A DNA stretch of 41,027 bases from Acidobacteriota bacterium (GTDB lineage Bacteria > Acidobacteriota > Blastocatellia > RBC074): positions 67,149 to 108,175 of the forward strand of contig JAFDVI010000045.1 in assembly GCA_018269055.1 (NCBI GenBank), read 5' to 3'. This document shows, one piece after another, positions 28,532 through 36,857 of this stretch. The translations under genes and the position numbers were made by a program. The notes below the pieces were generated by a model, which was not told the DNA's origin, searched no databases, and saw nothing but the letters and a program-made list of their open reading frames with translations. Position 1 is the first letter of the stretch. Every line of letters begins with the position of its first letter.

Positions 28532-28578
28532 AATTCGATGAGTTTCAGCCGAAGCTGAAACTCATCGAATTTTGTTTT
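28532..28578 (+). terminator. Strong Rho-independent terminator after MIOX
   Basis: An 18-bp perfect stem (28532-28549 with 28554-28571) closes a CGAA tetraloop and is followed by TTGTTTT. It is 31 bases past the MIOX stop codon. The upstream A residues also make it a potential terminator in the other direction. Confidence 0.88.
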
Positions 28579-28661
28579 GCCCCGCCATTTCGGCGCAATC
28601 CTTCGGGTGATGTACGTTCAACGGTTTCAGTGTTTGGGCAGTGGCGGCTGGCCAAAAGATG

Positions 28662-28667
28662 TATAAT
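28662..28667 (+). promoter_or_regulatory. Possible -10 element of the VWA gene
   Basis: A perfect TATAAT lies 61 bases before the VWA gene start, just after the MIOX terminator. No good -35 hexamer is found at 16-18 bases upstream, so the promoter would rely on an activator or another sigma factor. Confidence 0.35.
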
Positions 28668-28727
28668 CCCCGCACCCTAAAAATTACCAACGCCGGGACG
28701 ACCGGCCATCAGTTTCGGAGAAGAGTT

Positions 28728-29840
28728 ATGTTCATCGGTAAAACGCTGCGTCTTTCGGTTCGATTGGCAACGGCGCTTTTGTTCGTCGCCGCTTTGAGTT
28801 TTTACGTTGTGCATCGGACTAACGCTCAGGATCCTCCGCAGCCCCCCAAAGCCAAACCCACGCCGACGCCCAAAGATCAGAAAGACCGCAAAGGCGCGCA
28901 ACGCCAGGGCGCGCAAGCCGATCAGCAATCGCTCGACCCGGAAGGGACAATCCGCGTTGACGTGGACGAAGTTGTATTGGACGTTTCCGTTATTGACCAA
29001 AGCAACACGCCGGTTTATGACCTGAAAAAAGAAGATTTCTCCGTGTACGAAGATAAGGTGAAACAGGACATTGCCAGCGTTCGTCGCGAAGAGGTTCCTG
29101 TCAGTTTTGGGTTGGTCATTGACACCTCCGGCAGTATGCGGGCCAAACTGCAGCAGGTGATTGATTCCGGAAACCAATTGGTCAAACAGATGCGCGAACA
29201 GGACGAAGCTTTTGTCGCTTCATTCAAAACGGAGCCGGAACTGATTCAGGAATTCACGCACGACCGCCGCGATTTGGAAGATGCGCTAAATGAACTGTAT
29301 AGCAGTGGCGGCACTTCCCTGCTCGATGCCATCGTCGCAACTTCGGATTACGCGCAACAAAAAGCCAAACAACGCCGCAAAGCCCTGATCATCATTTCCG
29401 ACGGATTGGAAAAAAACAGCTCCGTCAAAGAAAAGGAAGTGATCGAAGCGATCAAGGAAAACGAAGTGCAACTGTACCTGGTGGGTTTCATTGATGAAGA
29501 TTCAGAAAGCGGGGGGCTGTTCAGGAAATCCGATGCGAAAAAGGCGAAAGAGTTGTTGGTCAAACTGGCCGAAGATTCCGGCGGACGCGTCTTTTTCCCG
29601 AAAGAAGTCAGCGAAATGCCGGCCATCGCCGATCAAATTGCCAAAGATTTACGCACGCAATACATTCTCAGTTACGTGCCAACCAATCTGGTAAAAGACG
29701 GCACGTTCCGCACGGTAAACGTCCAGGTGAACCCCAGAGGCAATCGCAAACTGATTGCGCGCACACGACGAGGCTATTACGCGCGCGACCCAAAATTGCA
29801 ACAACCTTCTGCAAACATCAAAAAGACTTCCAATCCGTAA
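28728..29840 (+). CDS. Exported VWA domain protein (VWFA-related acidobacterial type)
   Basis: The 370-residue protein has a signal peptide (about 1-29), then a Pro/Lys/Gln-rich linker. A beta-rich segment follows (IRVDVDEVVLDVSVIDQSNTPVYDLKKEDFSVYED in part), then a von Willebrand A domain. The metal-ion-dependent adhesion site is intact: DTSGSM, the Thr in GGTSLLDA and the Asp in IISDGLE. This is the architecture of the VWFA-related family expanded in Acidobacteriota (TIGR03436-like). It probably mediates extracellular protein binding; its partner is unknown. The start at 28728 has GGAGAAGAG upstream; an in-frame ATG 29 codons earlier would place it ahead of the signal peptide. Confidence 0.88.
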   Translation: MFIGKTLRLSVRLATALLFVAALSFYVVHRTNAQDPPQPPKAKPTPTPKDQKDRKGAQRQGAQADQQSLDPEGTIRVDVDEVVLDVSVIDQSNTPVYDLKKEDFSVYEDKVKQDIASVRREEVPVSFGLVIDTSGSMRAKLQQVIDSGNQLVKQMREQDEAFVASFKTEPELIQEFTHDRRDLEDALNELYSSGGTSLLDAIVATSDYAQQKAKQRRKALIIISDGLEKNSSVKEKEVIEAIKENEVQLYLVGFIDEDSESGGLFRKSDAKKAKELLVKLAEDSGGRVFFPKEVSEMPAIADQIAKDLRTQYILSYVPTNLVKDGTFRTVNVQVNPRGNRKLIARTRRGYYARDPKLQQPSANIKKTSNP

Positions 29841-29855
29841 AATGAAGGATCGTTT

Positions 29856-29901
29856 TTGAGATCCAGCCTTCGGTTAATGACTCGCCAAGGCTGGAACTCA
29901 A
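29856..29901. other. Hairpin at convergent gene ends
   Basis: TTGAG-A-TCCAGCCTT pairs with AAGGCTGGA-A-CTCAA (29856-29870 with 29887-29901), giving 14 paired bases with one opposed A/A. It lies between the convergent VWA and alpha/beta-hydrolase genes. Neither strand has a T-run after it, so it is not a classical terminator; it may protect the 3' end of the message. Confidence 0.55.
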
Positions 29902-29914
29902 ATAGCAATAGCGC

Positions 29915-31891
29915 CTACCTCTTTTGCGCAACCCGCGCTTTTTCCGTCAGCTTTTCGTGTAATTTCCGAAAAACCAATTGATTTTCCCAGTACTCTACGT
30001 GGGCAGAGAGCAGCGTGGTCGCTTCTTCGTCAACCATGTTTCGGACCGGATTGATTAACTTTCGGGTTGTACTGTCCGCCGGAGGATCGAAGAAATCCAA
30101 ACGACCGCTGATGATGTCGTTATGGGAGTGAATGTTGATCCATTCAAACTTCTCCGGATCGCGAAACTTAGGGTCCAGAATCAATGGCTGGGAGGAAGCG
30201 ACCAGCGCTTCCCGTTCCAGACTGGTTTTGTCGCGTTGCAACGAAAACATGTACGCCGTTTTGTCCAGCGGCGAGCCAAAGGTCAGCAAGAGTTTTGTCC
30301 TCTCCAGAACCTGCAACCTATCGGCTTCGTTCGCGATTTCGTCCTCGTTCAGCAGTTGATTCAGCGCGTCGTAGGCAATCACCGATCCCAAAGAATGCCC
30401 CATGATGTAAACGCTTTCGTATTCAAATTCTTCGCCGGACGCCGTGCGATGGGAATAAATCACCTGCGCGGCATCAAACACATGCTTACGGATTTTGTCA
30501 CGCAAGCTGTTAAACCGATCCAGCGTGTGCGAAGTCAGGTAAAGAGCCACATCGCCCACATACTGAACTAACAACCGCCGCACCAATCCGCTGACCACAA
30601 TCAGCAACCCCCAGGAGATATTGTCTTTGACGAAATAATACGCCGATTGCCAGAACACCCGCAGTTCCCCCAATCCCTGATGCGCAGTTACAGACAGCCT
30701 GAACACCACCACGATAAATATCGCCAACACCGCAGTCGTACCAACCAGAACTTTTTGTGAATCGCGATCTATATGCGACAGACCAGTCCAAATCTTCCTG
30801 ACCGCCTGTGCAGCCAACCAGGCCAGTTCAATTAAAAGTAACGCGACAAACAAATAGTTCAGGCCTTCATTCAGCCAGTCGGCAAACCCATTTCCGAAAG
30901 CAAGCGGCCAAATTGTTTTTGAAGCTTGTTTCCACTTGTCGGAATTCACCAGCATTTTATGCGCGTAAAACAGCAACGGAATCGTCACGCCACACAACAC
31001 CGTCGCGCCAAGCGTCAGTGCAAATAAGACCCACGAAACCCAGTTGATGGCTTTGCTAAACAGCAAAGCATGTCGGCGCATCAACTTTCTGGTTGACGGT
31101 TTTACATCAATTTCTCCCTTTCTGGATTTAACGGACAGTTTTCGCGCACGGCTTCCGGCCAGCAGTGAACAAGCAAACAACAGCGCCAAACTGATGAACA
31201 CATCATACGTTGTGGTTAGATCCTGTTTCAGCGTGTCCATCCAGGTCGCTTCAGCAGCGCCGAATAATCCGAAAAAGTCGGCAACAGCGTGCAAAGCAAC
31301 GATGATCAGCGCGGTATCCATCACGACCAAAGAAACCACAACTGCCAGCGCAATCAACAAACAAATCGTCAAACTGATGCGTGAGGGATATTTTCGGTAT
31401 TCGCCGAACAACCAGCGGTCGAAACTTTCCCCGAAATTGCGAACGCCATTCAACCCGGCGGTGAACAGAAACCAGATCACATCGTGCAATCGGACCTGCC
31501 CTTCAGCCAACGGCGCCCAGTAACCTTCAAAGATATGGACTTCGCGTTCGGTGAAATCATCGCCACAGAGCTTCAATCTCAGCCCGTGCAGCATTCCGCC
31601 ATCGGCATTGACGGTTACGACCGGCGGTTCAATGGTGACTTCGGCGCGAGATCGGCCCGCGGCTATTTCCCGTTCGATCAATCCTTGGGCGACGTGATCC
31701 AGCGTCTCGAATTTCAATTGCTGGCCCATCCCATGCGCAACAAACACGGCCAATTTTTTCGGGGGGGGAAGTTCGCTGACGTAAGTGTCGTAACTGATCG
31801 TGGCAGGCGAATTTGGCTGGATCACAGCAGTTTGCCGGGCAGCGGCAGACTGCGAAGTTACGACCTTTGGCTGATTTTCGGATTGACTCAT
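29915..31891 (-). CDS. Membrane-embedded alpha/beta-hydrolase-like protein
   Basis: In this 658-residue protein the N-terminal part has LAVFVAHGMGQQ (about 47-58), resembling the oxyanion strand of lipases. The nucleophile elbow YIMGHSLGSVIAYDAL, with Ser at about 500, lies in the C-terminal part, followed by LLLTFGSPLDK and a late NIHSHNDIISG that could supply the catalytic His. Between them are about 300 residues containing six or seven hydrophobic segments (for example LTICLLIALAVVVSLVVM, WVLFALTLGATVLCGVT and LVGTTAVLAIFIVVVF). The hydrolase fold thus appears to be split by a membrane domain. An AGGAG site lies upstream. The reaction is unknown; a lipid or acyl-ester hydrolase acting at the membrane surface is plausible. 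Confidence 0.75.
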   Translation of the reverse strand: MSQSENQPKVVTSQSAAARQTAVIQPNSPATISYDTYVSELPPPKKLAVFVAHGMGQQLKFETLDHVAQGLIEREIAAGRSRAEVTIEPPVVTVNADGGMLHGLRLKLCGDDFTEREVHIFEGYWAPLAEGQVRLHDVIWFLFTAGLNGVRNFGESFDRWLFGEYRKYPSRISLTICLLIALAVVVSLVVMDTALIIVALHAVADFFGLFGAAEATWMDTLKQDLTTTYDVFISLALLFACSLLAGSRARKLSVKSRKGEIDVKPSTRKLMRRHALLFSKAINWVSWVLFALTLGATVLCGVTIPLLFYAHKMLVNSDKWKQASKTIWPLAFGNGFADWLNEGLNYLFVALLLIELAWLAAQAVRKIWTGLSHIDRDSQKVLVGTTAVLAIFIVVVFRLSVTAHQGLGELRVFWQSAYYFVKDNISWGLLIVVSGLVRRLLVQYVGDVALYLTSHTLDRFNSLRDKIRKHVFDAAQVIYSHRTASGEEFEYESVYIMGHSLGSVIAYDALNQLLNEDEIANEADRLQVLERTKLLLTFGSPLDKTAYMFSLQRDKTSLEREALVASSQPLILDPKFRDPEKFEWINIHSHNDIISGRLDFFDPPADSTTRKLINPVRNMVDEEATTLLSAHVEYWENQLVFRKLHEKLTEKARVAQKR

Positions 31892-32067
31892 GGCGTTGCT
31901 CCTGATGAATACGTTCAGCTACATCGTCGCCCAACAATTGCCATCGCCGATCAACTTAACTTTGACCGGCAATGATTCTGATTGAAAAAGGCGACTACTT
32001 CACCGCTCACTGGCTGAGATCAAAACGGCGAAACGAATGATACACCCCTTGAAGAGGCTTTACGAAA

Positions 32068-33219
32068 TTATAACGAGGCAATGAGTTGGCGCGCGATGAC
32101 CAGCCGTTGAACTTCGCTGGTTCCTTCGCCGATGGTGCAGAGTTTGGAATCGCGCCAGTATTTTTCGGCAGGGTAATCTTTGGTGTACCCGTACCCGCCG
32201 TGAATCTGAATCGCTTCTTCGGCGACTTTGACGGCGATCTCCGATGCGTACAGTTTGGCCATCGCCGATTCTTTGGTCGTGGGAAGTTTGTTGTCTTTCA
32301 ACCAGGCGGCGCGCAACGTCAGCAAACGCGCAGCGTCAATTTGCGTCGCCATGTCTGCCAGTTTGAACTGAATGGCCTCGAAATCGAAGATCGGTTGATC
32401 GAATTGTCTTCGCTCTAACGAGTATTTCAGCGCAGCCTCAAAGGCTCCCTGCGCGATGCCCAAAGCCAGCGCCGCAATCGAAATTCTTCCGCCGTCCAGA
32501 ATCTGCATGGCATTGACGAATCCTCGCCCGCGTTCGCCCAGCAGGTTTTCGTTCGGAACCCAGCAATCTTCAAAGATGATCGAAGCTGTTTCCGAAGCCC
32601 GGACGCCGAGTTTGTTTTCCTTCTTTCCGGCGATGAACCCTTTCGCGCCGCGTTCGACCACGAAGGCGGAAATGCCGCGTGACCGCATTTCGCGGTTGGT
32701 GATGGCCAGTACCACACAGGTGTCCGAAGAAATTCCGTGCGTGATGAAATTCTTGGAGCCGTTGATGACCCATCCTCCATCGCGTCGAATGGCGGTGGTT
32801 TTCATCCCCGAAGCGTCCGACCCGGAACTTGGTTCGGTCAACGCCCACGAACCCAACTTTTCCCCCTTGGCCAGGGGCGTCACATATTTTCGTTTATGTT
32901 CCAGCGTGCCGTACTGATAGAGGTGATTGGTGCAGAGCGAATTATGCGCGGCCAGTGACAATCCCACCGAACCGCAGACGCGGGCGATTTCTTCAATGAC
33001 GGTCACATATTCGACATAGCCCATTCCCGCGCCGCCGAATTCTTCCGGGAAAATGACGCCGGTCATTCCCAGTTCGCCCATCTTGACAAACAACTCGCGC
33101 GGAAAATGTTGCGTTTCGTCCCAAGCCATCACGTGCGGTTTGATTTCGGCTTCAGCGAAATCGCGAACCATTCGTTTTACCTGTTGCTGTTCTTCGGTCA
33201 GATCAAATTGCATTGCCAT
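32068..33219 (-). CDS. Acyl-CoA dehydrogenase
   Basis: This 383-residue flavoprotein catalyses alpha-beta dehydrogenation of acyl-CoA thioesters in fatty-acid or branched amino-acid degradation, passing electrons to ETF. Family motifs are present: FPEEFGGAGMGYVEY, the FAD-binding segments WALTEPSSGSDASGM and ISAFVVERG, RRQFDQPI, QIHGGYGYTKDYPAE and the end IGEGTSEVQRLVIAR, where the Glu before GT is the catalytic base position. The start at 33219 is preferred because AGGTGG lies upstream; a second ATG two codons later is the alternative. It lies 123 bases after the DinB-like gene. The chain-length preference cannot be read. Confidence 0.93.
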   Translation of the reverse strand: MAMQFDLTEEQQQVKRMVRDFAEAEIKPHVMAWDETQHFPRELFVKMGELGMTGVIFPEEFGGAGMGYVEYVTVIEEIARVCGSVGLSLAAHNSLCTNHLYQYGTLEHKRKYVTPLAKGEKLGSWALTEPSSGSDASGMKTTAIRRDGGWVINGSKNFITHGISSDTCVVLAITNREMRSRGISAFVVERGAKGFIAGKKENKLGVRASETASIIFEDCWVPNENLLGERGRGFVNAMQILDGGRISIAALALGIAQGAFEAALKYSLERRQFDQPIFDFEAIQFKLADMATQIDAARLLTLRAAWLKDNKLPTTKESAMAKLYASEIAVKVAEEAIQIHGGYGYTKDYPAEKYWRDSKLCTIGEGTSEVQRLVIARQLIASL

Positions 33220-33287
33220 AGCGAACACCACCTGTTTTTCAAACTCAAAACTTTCAGATGATTAAACTCGCATACGGTTGCCGATAG

Positions 33288-33341
33288 CGCAAATGGAGAC
33301 GATGGGGCAACGCCCGAAATTGTCCCATCGTTCGCAAATGG
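33288..33341 (-). repeat. Hairpin flanked by 9-bp direct repeats
   Basis: CGCAAATGG occurs at 33288-33296 and again at 33333-33341. Between them a 12-bp stem (33299-33310 with 33320-33331, one G-T pair) closes a nine-base loop. It lies between the DinB-like stop and the acyl-CoA dehydrogenase start. It lacks a T-run for termination on the minus strand. Confidence 0.5.
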
Positions 33342-33342
33342 T

Positions 33343-33918
33343 TTACGGCTCTGGCGGAGGCGTGATGCCTTTCAGCCGCAGGTAAATCGTCGTCTGACCG
33401 CGATGATGCGCTTGATGATCCAGTGCCGTCGTCAGCGCCATCAATCGAGTCACTTTTGAATTGAAGAATTTGACCTCTTCCAACAACTTCTTTTCATCCA
33501 GCTCCGCCACTGCCGCAATCACGTAATCGTAGCTCTGTTCGACGACTTTCCGCAGCGCCGCTTTGGATTTGTATTCGGGCTTCTTTTCGATTTCATCTTT
33601 GCCGAAGGGGCTTGGCTTGCTCGCCGCCCATTCTGATAATCCACAATTCCAAAACGCCAGATGAAGCATTTGCTCGCCGAAGCTGCGAATTTCCGGCGTC
33701 GGTTTGAAGCTGAGGGCGTCTTCCGGCATCGCGTCAATATACTCCAACGTCCATTTCTTCGCGCGTTTCCAAGTGAAATCAATTTCCTTCATCGCCTTGG
33801 AACGCTCCGCGGCAAAGACTGTCTTTTCCTCCGGTTTGGCTTGCGCCCGCGTTGCAACCGACGCGCAGGCACACACCAAAATCGCCGCGGCCAAAAGGCG
33901 GCACAAATTCTGCGTCAT
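33343..33918 (-). CDS. Exported DinB/YfiT-like superfamily protein
   Basis: The 191-residue protein has a signal peptide (about 1-27, ending in ATRAQA) and a four-helix bundle of the DinB/YfiT type, in which three His residues bind a metal: one in QMLHLAFW and two in ALDHQAHHRGQTTIYLRL. The DinB-like superfamily includes metal-dependent thiol transferases and many proteins of unknown function; export of this one argues against bacillithiol transfer in the cytosol. The start at 33918 has AGGAG seven bases upstream; a TTG two codons earlier is an unlikely alternative. Acidobacteriota encode many exported DinB proteins whose role is not known. Confidence 0.85.
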   Translation of the reverse strand: MTQNLCRLLAAAILVCACASVATRAQAKPEEKTVFAAERSKAMKEIDFTWKRAKKWTLEYIDAMPEDALSFKPTPEIRSFGEQMLHLAFWNCGLSEWAASKPSPFGKDEIEKKPEYKSKAALRKVVEQSYDYVIAAVAELDEKKLLEEVKFFNSKVTRLMALTTALDHQAHHRGQTTIYLRLKGITPPPEP

Positions 33919-34023
33919 ACTCAATCTCCTAAATTTTGAATTTTGTGTTGTTACAGGAAGATGCGGTCAGGCAATCGCACGTACGATTTCGCCGAGATTT
34001 GGTTGCGTGTTTTTGGGGGAAAA

Positions 34024-35364
34024 TCAGCTTGAAACGATCAACATGGGGGTCGCCGACCCTCCACCCGCCGTGACATTCAATAGGGCCGAGGACGAGAGTC
34101 GCACGCCAGCACCTTCCACCTCTTCCCCGCTCCAGGTGTACGGATCGAAGTCTATGTAACGCGGTTCGTATTTCACGTCCCCGTTGACCAGGGTTGGAAA
34201 GGTTTCCTGCAAAACTTCAACGCGTTCCTGAACGATGAACGAAGCGCCAAGCGCGTCATCAATCGCCTGTCGCCATTTTTCTTCGTCGCATTCCCAACCC
34301 AAGGTCACACCGCGTCCGCCGTAATCCCCGTTGGGTTTGAGCACCAACTGCTCTTTGTGCGTAACGGCAAAATCCACCAAGTCAACTTTACGACCGTGAT
34401 ACGTTGTAAATCCTTCGGTTAATTTGCGCGTCCAGGGAATGTGACGACGCAGCGAACCGATTTCATCCGCCGTGAACAGATGCGCATTTACCGGATCATC
34501 AAGCTGCGCGAACAAACCTTTTTTGGTGAGCATCTGGACCCGAAAAGCGTTGGCCATGCACACTGCGCGGTCTCGGACAGCGCGAACCAGCGGATTATCC
34601 ACCCCGCAACGGTCAATCAATTCGCCGATGATGACCCGTTTATAAACCAGGTTGATTTGAAAATCTCCGGCGCGCAACCATCCGCCGCGATATTCCAGTT
34701 CGCGCGGATCAACGATGATGGTGGGATAACCTTGCGATTCAAAATACCGGCGGCAAATTTCAAACTCAGCGCGGGTTTTCACCTCGTTCCAATCCACGAT
34801 GGCAATTCGCGGACGCTCGCTCCAACCCAACTGGCGATACGCATCAAGCAAGGTCTGCAAAACTCGCTGGCGAATGCCTATGCGTCGGACAGGAACACGT
34901 TCGGCGAATTCCCCCATGACTTCCATGTCCATGAAAATTTCGCTCAACACGTCGCCGTACAACAGTCCTCCCGGCGAATCGGCGTTGTATTCGACAAAAC
35001 TGAACCCATCGCGCGAATCCAGAAATGCATCCAATCTGCCGCTGGCATCGGGCGCGCTGAACCCAGGCTCTATGGAAACAATCTGTTCTTCTTTGGAAGT
35101 CAGATCGAGTTCTGCCCGCAGCTTTTTCTCTGTCATCAATGCATTTCCAAGTCTTTCAATTGCTGAAAGAACAAGCTGAGAATCGCGCCGGATGGTTTCA
35201 TATCGCTTTTCACCGATGAACATCGGACGCAGCACCGTGCAGATCGGACGAACGCCAAACGTTAGTTCATGCTTCGCCGTTCCGGCCAGCAACCGGTCAA
35301 TCGCATCTTCCAACAACCTGCCGTGCAGCAGCGAGTGGTACTGTTCAATTACTTCTGAGTTCAT
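34024..35364 (-). CDS. ATP-grasp-like protein (circularly permuted type)
   Basis: The 446-residue protein has a C-terminal ATP-binding module with QLVLKPNGDYGGRGVTLGW (about 342-360), FIVQERVEVLQETFP and a late LSSSALLNVTAGGGSATP, the Lys, Gly-rich loop, Glu and Asn/Asp pattern of ATP-grasp ligases such as the circularly permuted glutathionylspermidine-synthase-like class. The N-terminal half includes GFSFVEYNADSPGG, a segment also found in that class. No signal peptide is present. Such enzymes form amide bonds between a carboxylate and an amine; the substrates here are unknown. Its ATG overlaps the stop of the upstream small membrane protein as ATGA, so the two are coupled. Confidence 0.72.
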   Translation of the reverse strand: MNSEVIEQYHSLLHGRLLEDAIDRLLAGTAKHELTFGVRPICTVLRPMFIGEKRYETIRRDSQLVLSAIERLGNALMTEKKLRAELDLTSKEEQIVSIEPGFSAPDASGRLDAFLDSRDGFSFVEYNADSPGGLLYGDVLSEIFMDMEVMGEFAERVPVRRIGIRQRVLQTLLDAYRQLGWSERPRIAIVDWNEVKTRAEFEICRRYFESQGYPTIIVDPRELEYRGGWLRAGDFQINLVYKRVIIGELIDRCGVDNPLVRAVRDRAVCMANAFRVQMLTKKGLFAQLDDPVNAHLFTADEIGSLRRHIPWTRKLTEGFTTYHGRKVDLVDFAVTHKEQLVLKPNGDYGGRGVTLGWECDEEKWRQAIDDALGASFIVQERVEVLQETFPTLVNGDVKYEPRYIDFDPYTWSGEEVEGAGVRLSSSALLNVTAGGGSATPMLIVSS

Positions 35365-35678
35365 TCTGTACTGCCTTGCTGATCGTTTTTGTTCTCTTTC
35401 CCCAGTGATTCGCCCTGGCCGCCTCCGCCCGGCAATTGTCCTTGTTTGGCATCAATTCTGTATTCGATTGCCCGTTCGGCGCTGCGGCGGAAAATCTGCT
35501 GGTCAATGGACATCATTGCATTGCCCAGCAATCCAGCGTCGCGTTCGCGCAACTCCTCGTATTCTTCTTCTGTCATTTCCTCGCGGTAGCGATTCACGTT
35601 GGCCAGCCAATGCTGCAGCGCCAGCAAAGCCCCTACGCCAATCACCAAAACAATCCCGATCAATACTCCTTCACTCAT
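35361..35678 (-). CDS. Small single-pass membrane protein coupled to the ATP-grasp gene
   Basis: The 105-residue protein has one N-terminal helix (GVLIGIVLVIGVGALLALQHW, about 4-23) followed by an acidic and then Gly/Gln-rich cytoplasmic tail (EEMTEEEYEELRERD, then QLPGGGGQGESLGK). GGGAG precedes the start. The stop overlaps the ATP-grasp start by four bases. No family is recognised. It may anchor the ATP-grasp enzyme to the membrane. Confidence 0.65.
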   Translation of the reverse strand: MSEGVLIGIVLVIGVGALLALQHWLANVNRYREEMTEEEYEELRERDAGLLGNAMMSIDQQIFRRSAERAIEYRIDAKQGQLPGGGGQGESLGKENKNDQQGSTE

Positions 35679-35756
35679 ACCGATCTCCCAAAGTTAGCAT
35701 CTTGGCTCAGATTGAAGCCTGCCGTATATTACACCGGCTTTATTCCAAGTCGCGAT

Positions 35757-35847
35757 GGTACGGAACCGGGAGCGGTAGCGACTGGGGTTTGCCTGGAAAG
35801 GTAACACTCGATGCCAACCGGGTCGCTACCGCTCCCCGTTCTGTACC
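35757..35847. repeat. 91-bp inverted-repeat element upstream of the GalU-type gene
   Basis: Two 26-base arms (35757-35782 and 35822-35847) are inverted complements at 24 of 26 positions, separated by 39 bases. Each arm contains GGGAGCGGTAGCGAC or its complement. The element ends 28 bases before the TTG start of the GalU-type gene and would fold as a long cruciform or RNA hairpin in its leader. Confidence 0.8.
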
Positions 35848-35875
35848 GAATTTCAACTACAGAAGGAAACTCATA

Positions 35876-36760
35876 TTGAGCATTCGTAACGCAGTCATTC
35901 CCGTCGCCGGACTGGGCACCCGTTTGCTTCCGGCCACCAAATCCCAACCCAAAGAAATGCTTGCGGTCGGCAAAAAACCGATTGTCCAATACATTGTCGA
36001 AGAACTCCATCGTTGCGGCATCGAACGCGTTCTGTTCGTCACAGGCCGAGGAAAATCTTCCATTGAAGACCATTTTGACGACGACCCGGATTTGATCCGA
36101 ACCCTGCGCGAAACCGGCAAGGAAGATTTGTTGGAAGAATTGGAGTACGAACGCATTGGCGTGCATTTTCTGTACACGCGCCAGCGTCAACAGCGCGGAC
36201 TTGGCGACGCCGTGTTGTGCGCCGAACACTTTACGGAAAACGAACCGTTCGTGGTCGCCTTGGGCGATTCGATCATCGGTCGCCACAAACCTTCGCCGAT
36301 TGTCAGCCGTTTGATCGAAGCCTTTGAAACCGACAACGCCGCTTGCGCTATCGCCGTTGAAACGGTTCCGACCGATCAGGTTTCAATGTACGGCATCGTC
36401 AAACCGGCAACCGATGGCGATGTATTCGAAATCACCGATTTGATCGAAAAACCCAACCCGGAAGAGGCTCCCAGCAATCTGGCCATCGCCGGTCGGTACG
36501 TTTTCGCGCCGGGATTGTTCGATGCGATCAAACGCACGGGCTTTGACCATCGCGGAGAAATCCAACTCACCAACGCCATTCGTCTGATGCTGCAAAAAGG
36601 CATGAAGATTGTCGGCGTCAAGTTACCCGCCGACGAAAAGCGATATGACATCGGGAATTTTGAAAGCTACTTTGAAACTTTCGTCGAATTTGCCCTGACC
36701 GACCCGGTGTACGGTGAAAAACTTCGCCAACACGTCAAAGAGTTGTTAGGGCAAGTGTAG
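35876..36760 (+). CDS. galU: UTP-glucose-1-phosphate uridylyltransferase family protein (GalU-like)
   Basis: This 294-residue enzyme matches GalU, which makes UDP-glucose from glucose-1-phosphate and UTP. It shows the nucleotidyltransferase signature AGLGTRLLPATKSQPKEML (about 11-29), YIVEELHRCGIERVLFVTGRGKSSIEDHFD (in part), VHFLYTRQRQQRGLGDAV, ALGDSIIG with the metal Asp, SMYGIVKP and DLIEKPNPEEAPSNLAIAGRYV. The family's first residues and a GAAGGAAA site eight bases upstream support a TTG start at 35876; a much longer upstream frame is not coding. The gene precedes a glucuronokinase. GalU usually takes glucose-1-phosphate; use of glucuronate-1-phosphate here is possible from context but not shown. 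The stop codon lies inside an inverted-repeat element. Confidence 0.85.
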   Translation: MSIRNAVIPVAGLGTRLLPATKSQPKEMLAVGKKPIVQYIVEELHRCGIERVLFVTGRGKSSIEDHFDDDPDLIRTLRETGKEDLLEELEYERIGVHFLYTRQRQQRGLGDAVLCAEHFTENEPFVVALGDSIIGRHKPSPIVSRLIEAFETDNAACAIAVETVPTDQVSMYGIVKPATDGDVFEITDLIEKPNPEEAPSNLAIAGRYVFAPGLFDAIKRTGFDHRGEIQLTNAIRLMLQKGMKIVGVKLPADEKRYDIGNFESYFETFVEFALTDPVYGEKLRQHVKELLGQV

Positions 36761-36840
36761 AGCAAACTGCCAAGTTTGCTTCGCTCTCTGCAAAGGCGTC
36801 TTTCGTGAATCCTTCGCAACCTTGGCAGGTTGCTCCACAT
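36755..36840. repeat. REPIN-like pair of palindromic units
   Basis: Two 25-base arms (36755-36779 and 36816-36840) are inverted complements at 21 of 25 positions. Each arm is itself a hairpin: GCAAACT/AGTTTGC at 36762-36779 and GCAACCT/AGGTTGC at 36816-36833. Paired inverted REP-like units of this sort are called REPINs. The left arm includes the stop codon of the GalU-type gene. Confidence 0.8.
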
Positions 36841-36857
36841 TTCAGGGGAATTCCGAG

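Noticed and set aside
29856..29901. Bidirectional Rho-independent terminator
   Set aside because: The stem is good but neither strand has a T-run immediately after it.
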